Under the pieces are notes generated by a model. The model was not told the DNA's origin and searched no databases. It saw only the letters and a list, made by a program, of their open reading frames with translations. DNA of 64,000 bases, from assembly GCA_964017235.1 (NCBI GenBank), contig OZ024936.1, positions 89,254,537 through 89,318,536 on the forward strand. Direction: 5' to 3'. Both the position numbers and the translations under genes were made by a program. Shown here piece after piece: positions 63,846 through 64,000 of this stretch (its first letter is position 1; each line of letters begins with the position of its first letter). This stretch comes from Sabellastarte sp. h YS-2021 (Eukaryota > Annelida > Polychaeta > Sabellida > Sabellidae).

Positions 63846-64000
63846 CTTCAACACTACTTAGACTATTCCTAACTTGGATTCTTAGTTTTTCCTCAAAATT
63901 GTACTAACCTAGATCAAACTCGTATTCATCAACATTCCTAACTCTAAGGTCACCTTACATCTCTCCTTAGAAGTCCGGTTATCCATAAAGGGACCTTAGA
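63846..64000. repeat. Possible edge of another inverted-repeat element
   Basis: GTATTCTTCAACACTACTTA and GTATTCATCAACATTCCTAA are similar phrases 75 bases apart, with AACTTGGATTCTTAG and CTAACTCTAAGGTC around them. The window ends before the structure can be judged. Confidence 0.35.

Noticed and set aside
1-64000. CRISPR array, prophage, plasmid or bacterial operon
   Set aside because: No regular direct repeats with unique spacers, no bacterial gene families. All mobile elements are of eukaryotic type.

Overview
This is an AT-rich metazoan nuclear window. It holds many non-LTR retrotransposons, tRNA-derived SINEs and small inverted-repeat elements, plus four intron-free reading frames for animal-type, type II membrane glycosyltransferases of family GT61. 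There is no bacterial-style operon, Shine-Dalgarno pattern or CRISPR. The LINE and SINE repertoire suggests a marine invertebrate, possibly a mollusc- or brachiopod-like lophotrochozoan. That placement is inference from general resemblance, not proof.

Layout. 1-4.5 kb: a recent SINE with a perfect 15-bp target duplication and a LINE remnant. 4.5-5.8 kb: GT61 copy 1. 7.15-14.05 kb: an old minus-strand LINE split by a full-length, nearly intact plus-strand LINE (LINE-A, 7285-12903, perfect 16-bp target duplication, poly-A tail). 15-17.6 kb: LINE-B, decayed and interrupted by a small element. 18.6-21.1 kb: palindrome array, SINEs and a minus-strand LINE remnant. 21.95-23.27 kb: GT61 copy 2, with a late stop. 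24.5-27 kb and 29-33.5 kb: two decayed minus-strand LINEs. 34.6-38.7 kb: small inverted-repeat elements. 38.76-45.83 kb: LINE-C, long but broken, apparently inserted inside a palindromic repeat. 46-52.5 kb: SINEs and hairpin elements. 53.2-63.8 kb: a tandem segmental duplication carrying GT61 copies 3 and 4 on the minus strand, with a 5'-truncated LINE-D between them.

The most notable result is that two clearly different LINEs each carry a NADAR (YbiA-like, ADP-ribose-related) domain at the C terminus of ORF1. In LINE-A it follows a gag-like region with two zinc knuckles. In LINE-C it follows a coiled-coil, RRM-like and C-terminal-domain ORF1 of L1 style. NADAR proteins are known as ADP-ribose hydrolases or NAD-pathway enzymes, so a retrotransposon carrying one may edit ADP-ribosylation, perhaps against a host defence. 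That role is inference. I cannot say whether the fusion has been described.

The GT61 genes form two subfamilies: copies 1 and 2 on plus, copies 3 and 4 on minus. Copies 1 and 3 look intact. Copy 2 loses its last 26 residues. Copy 4 has substitutions in the two most conserved motifs.
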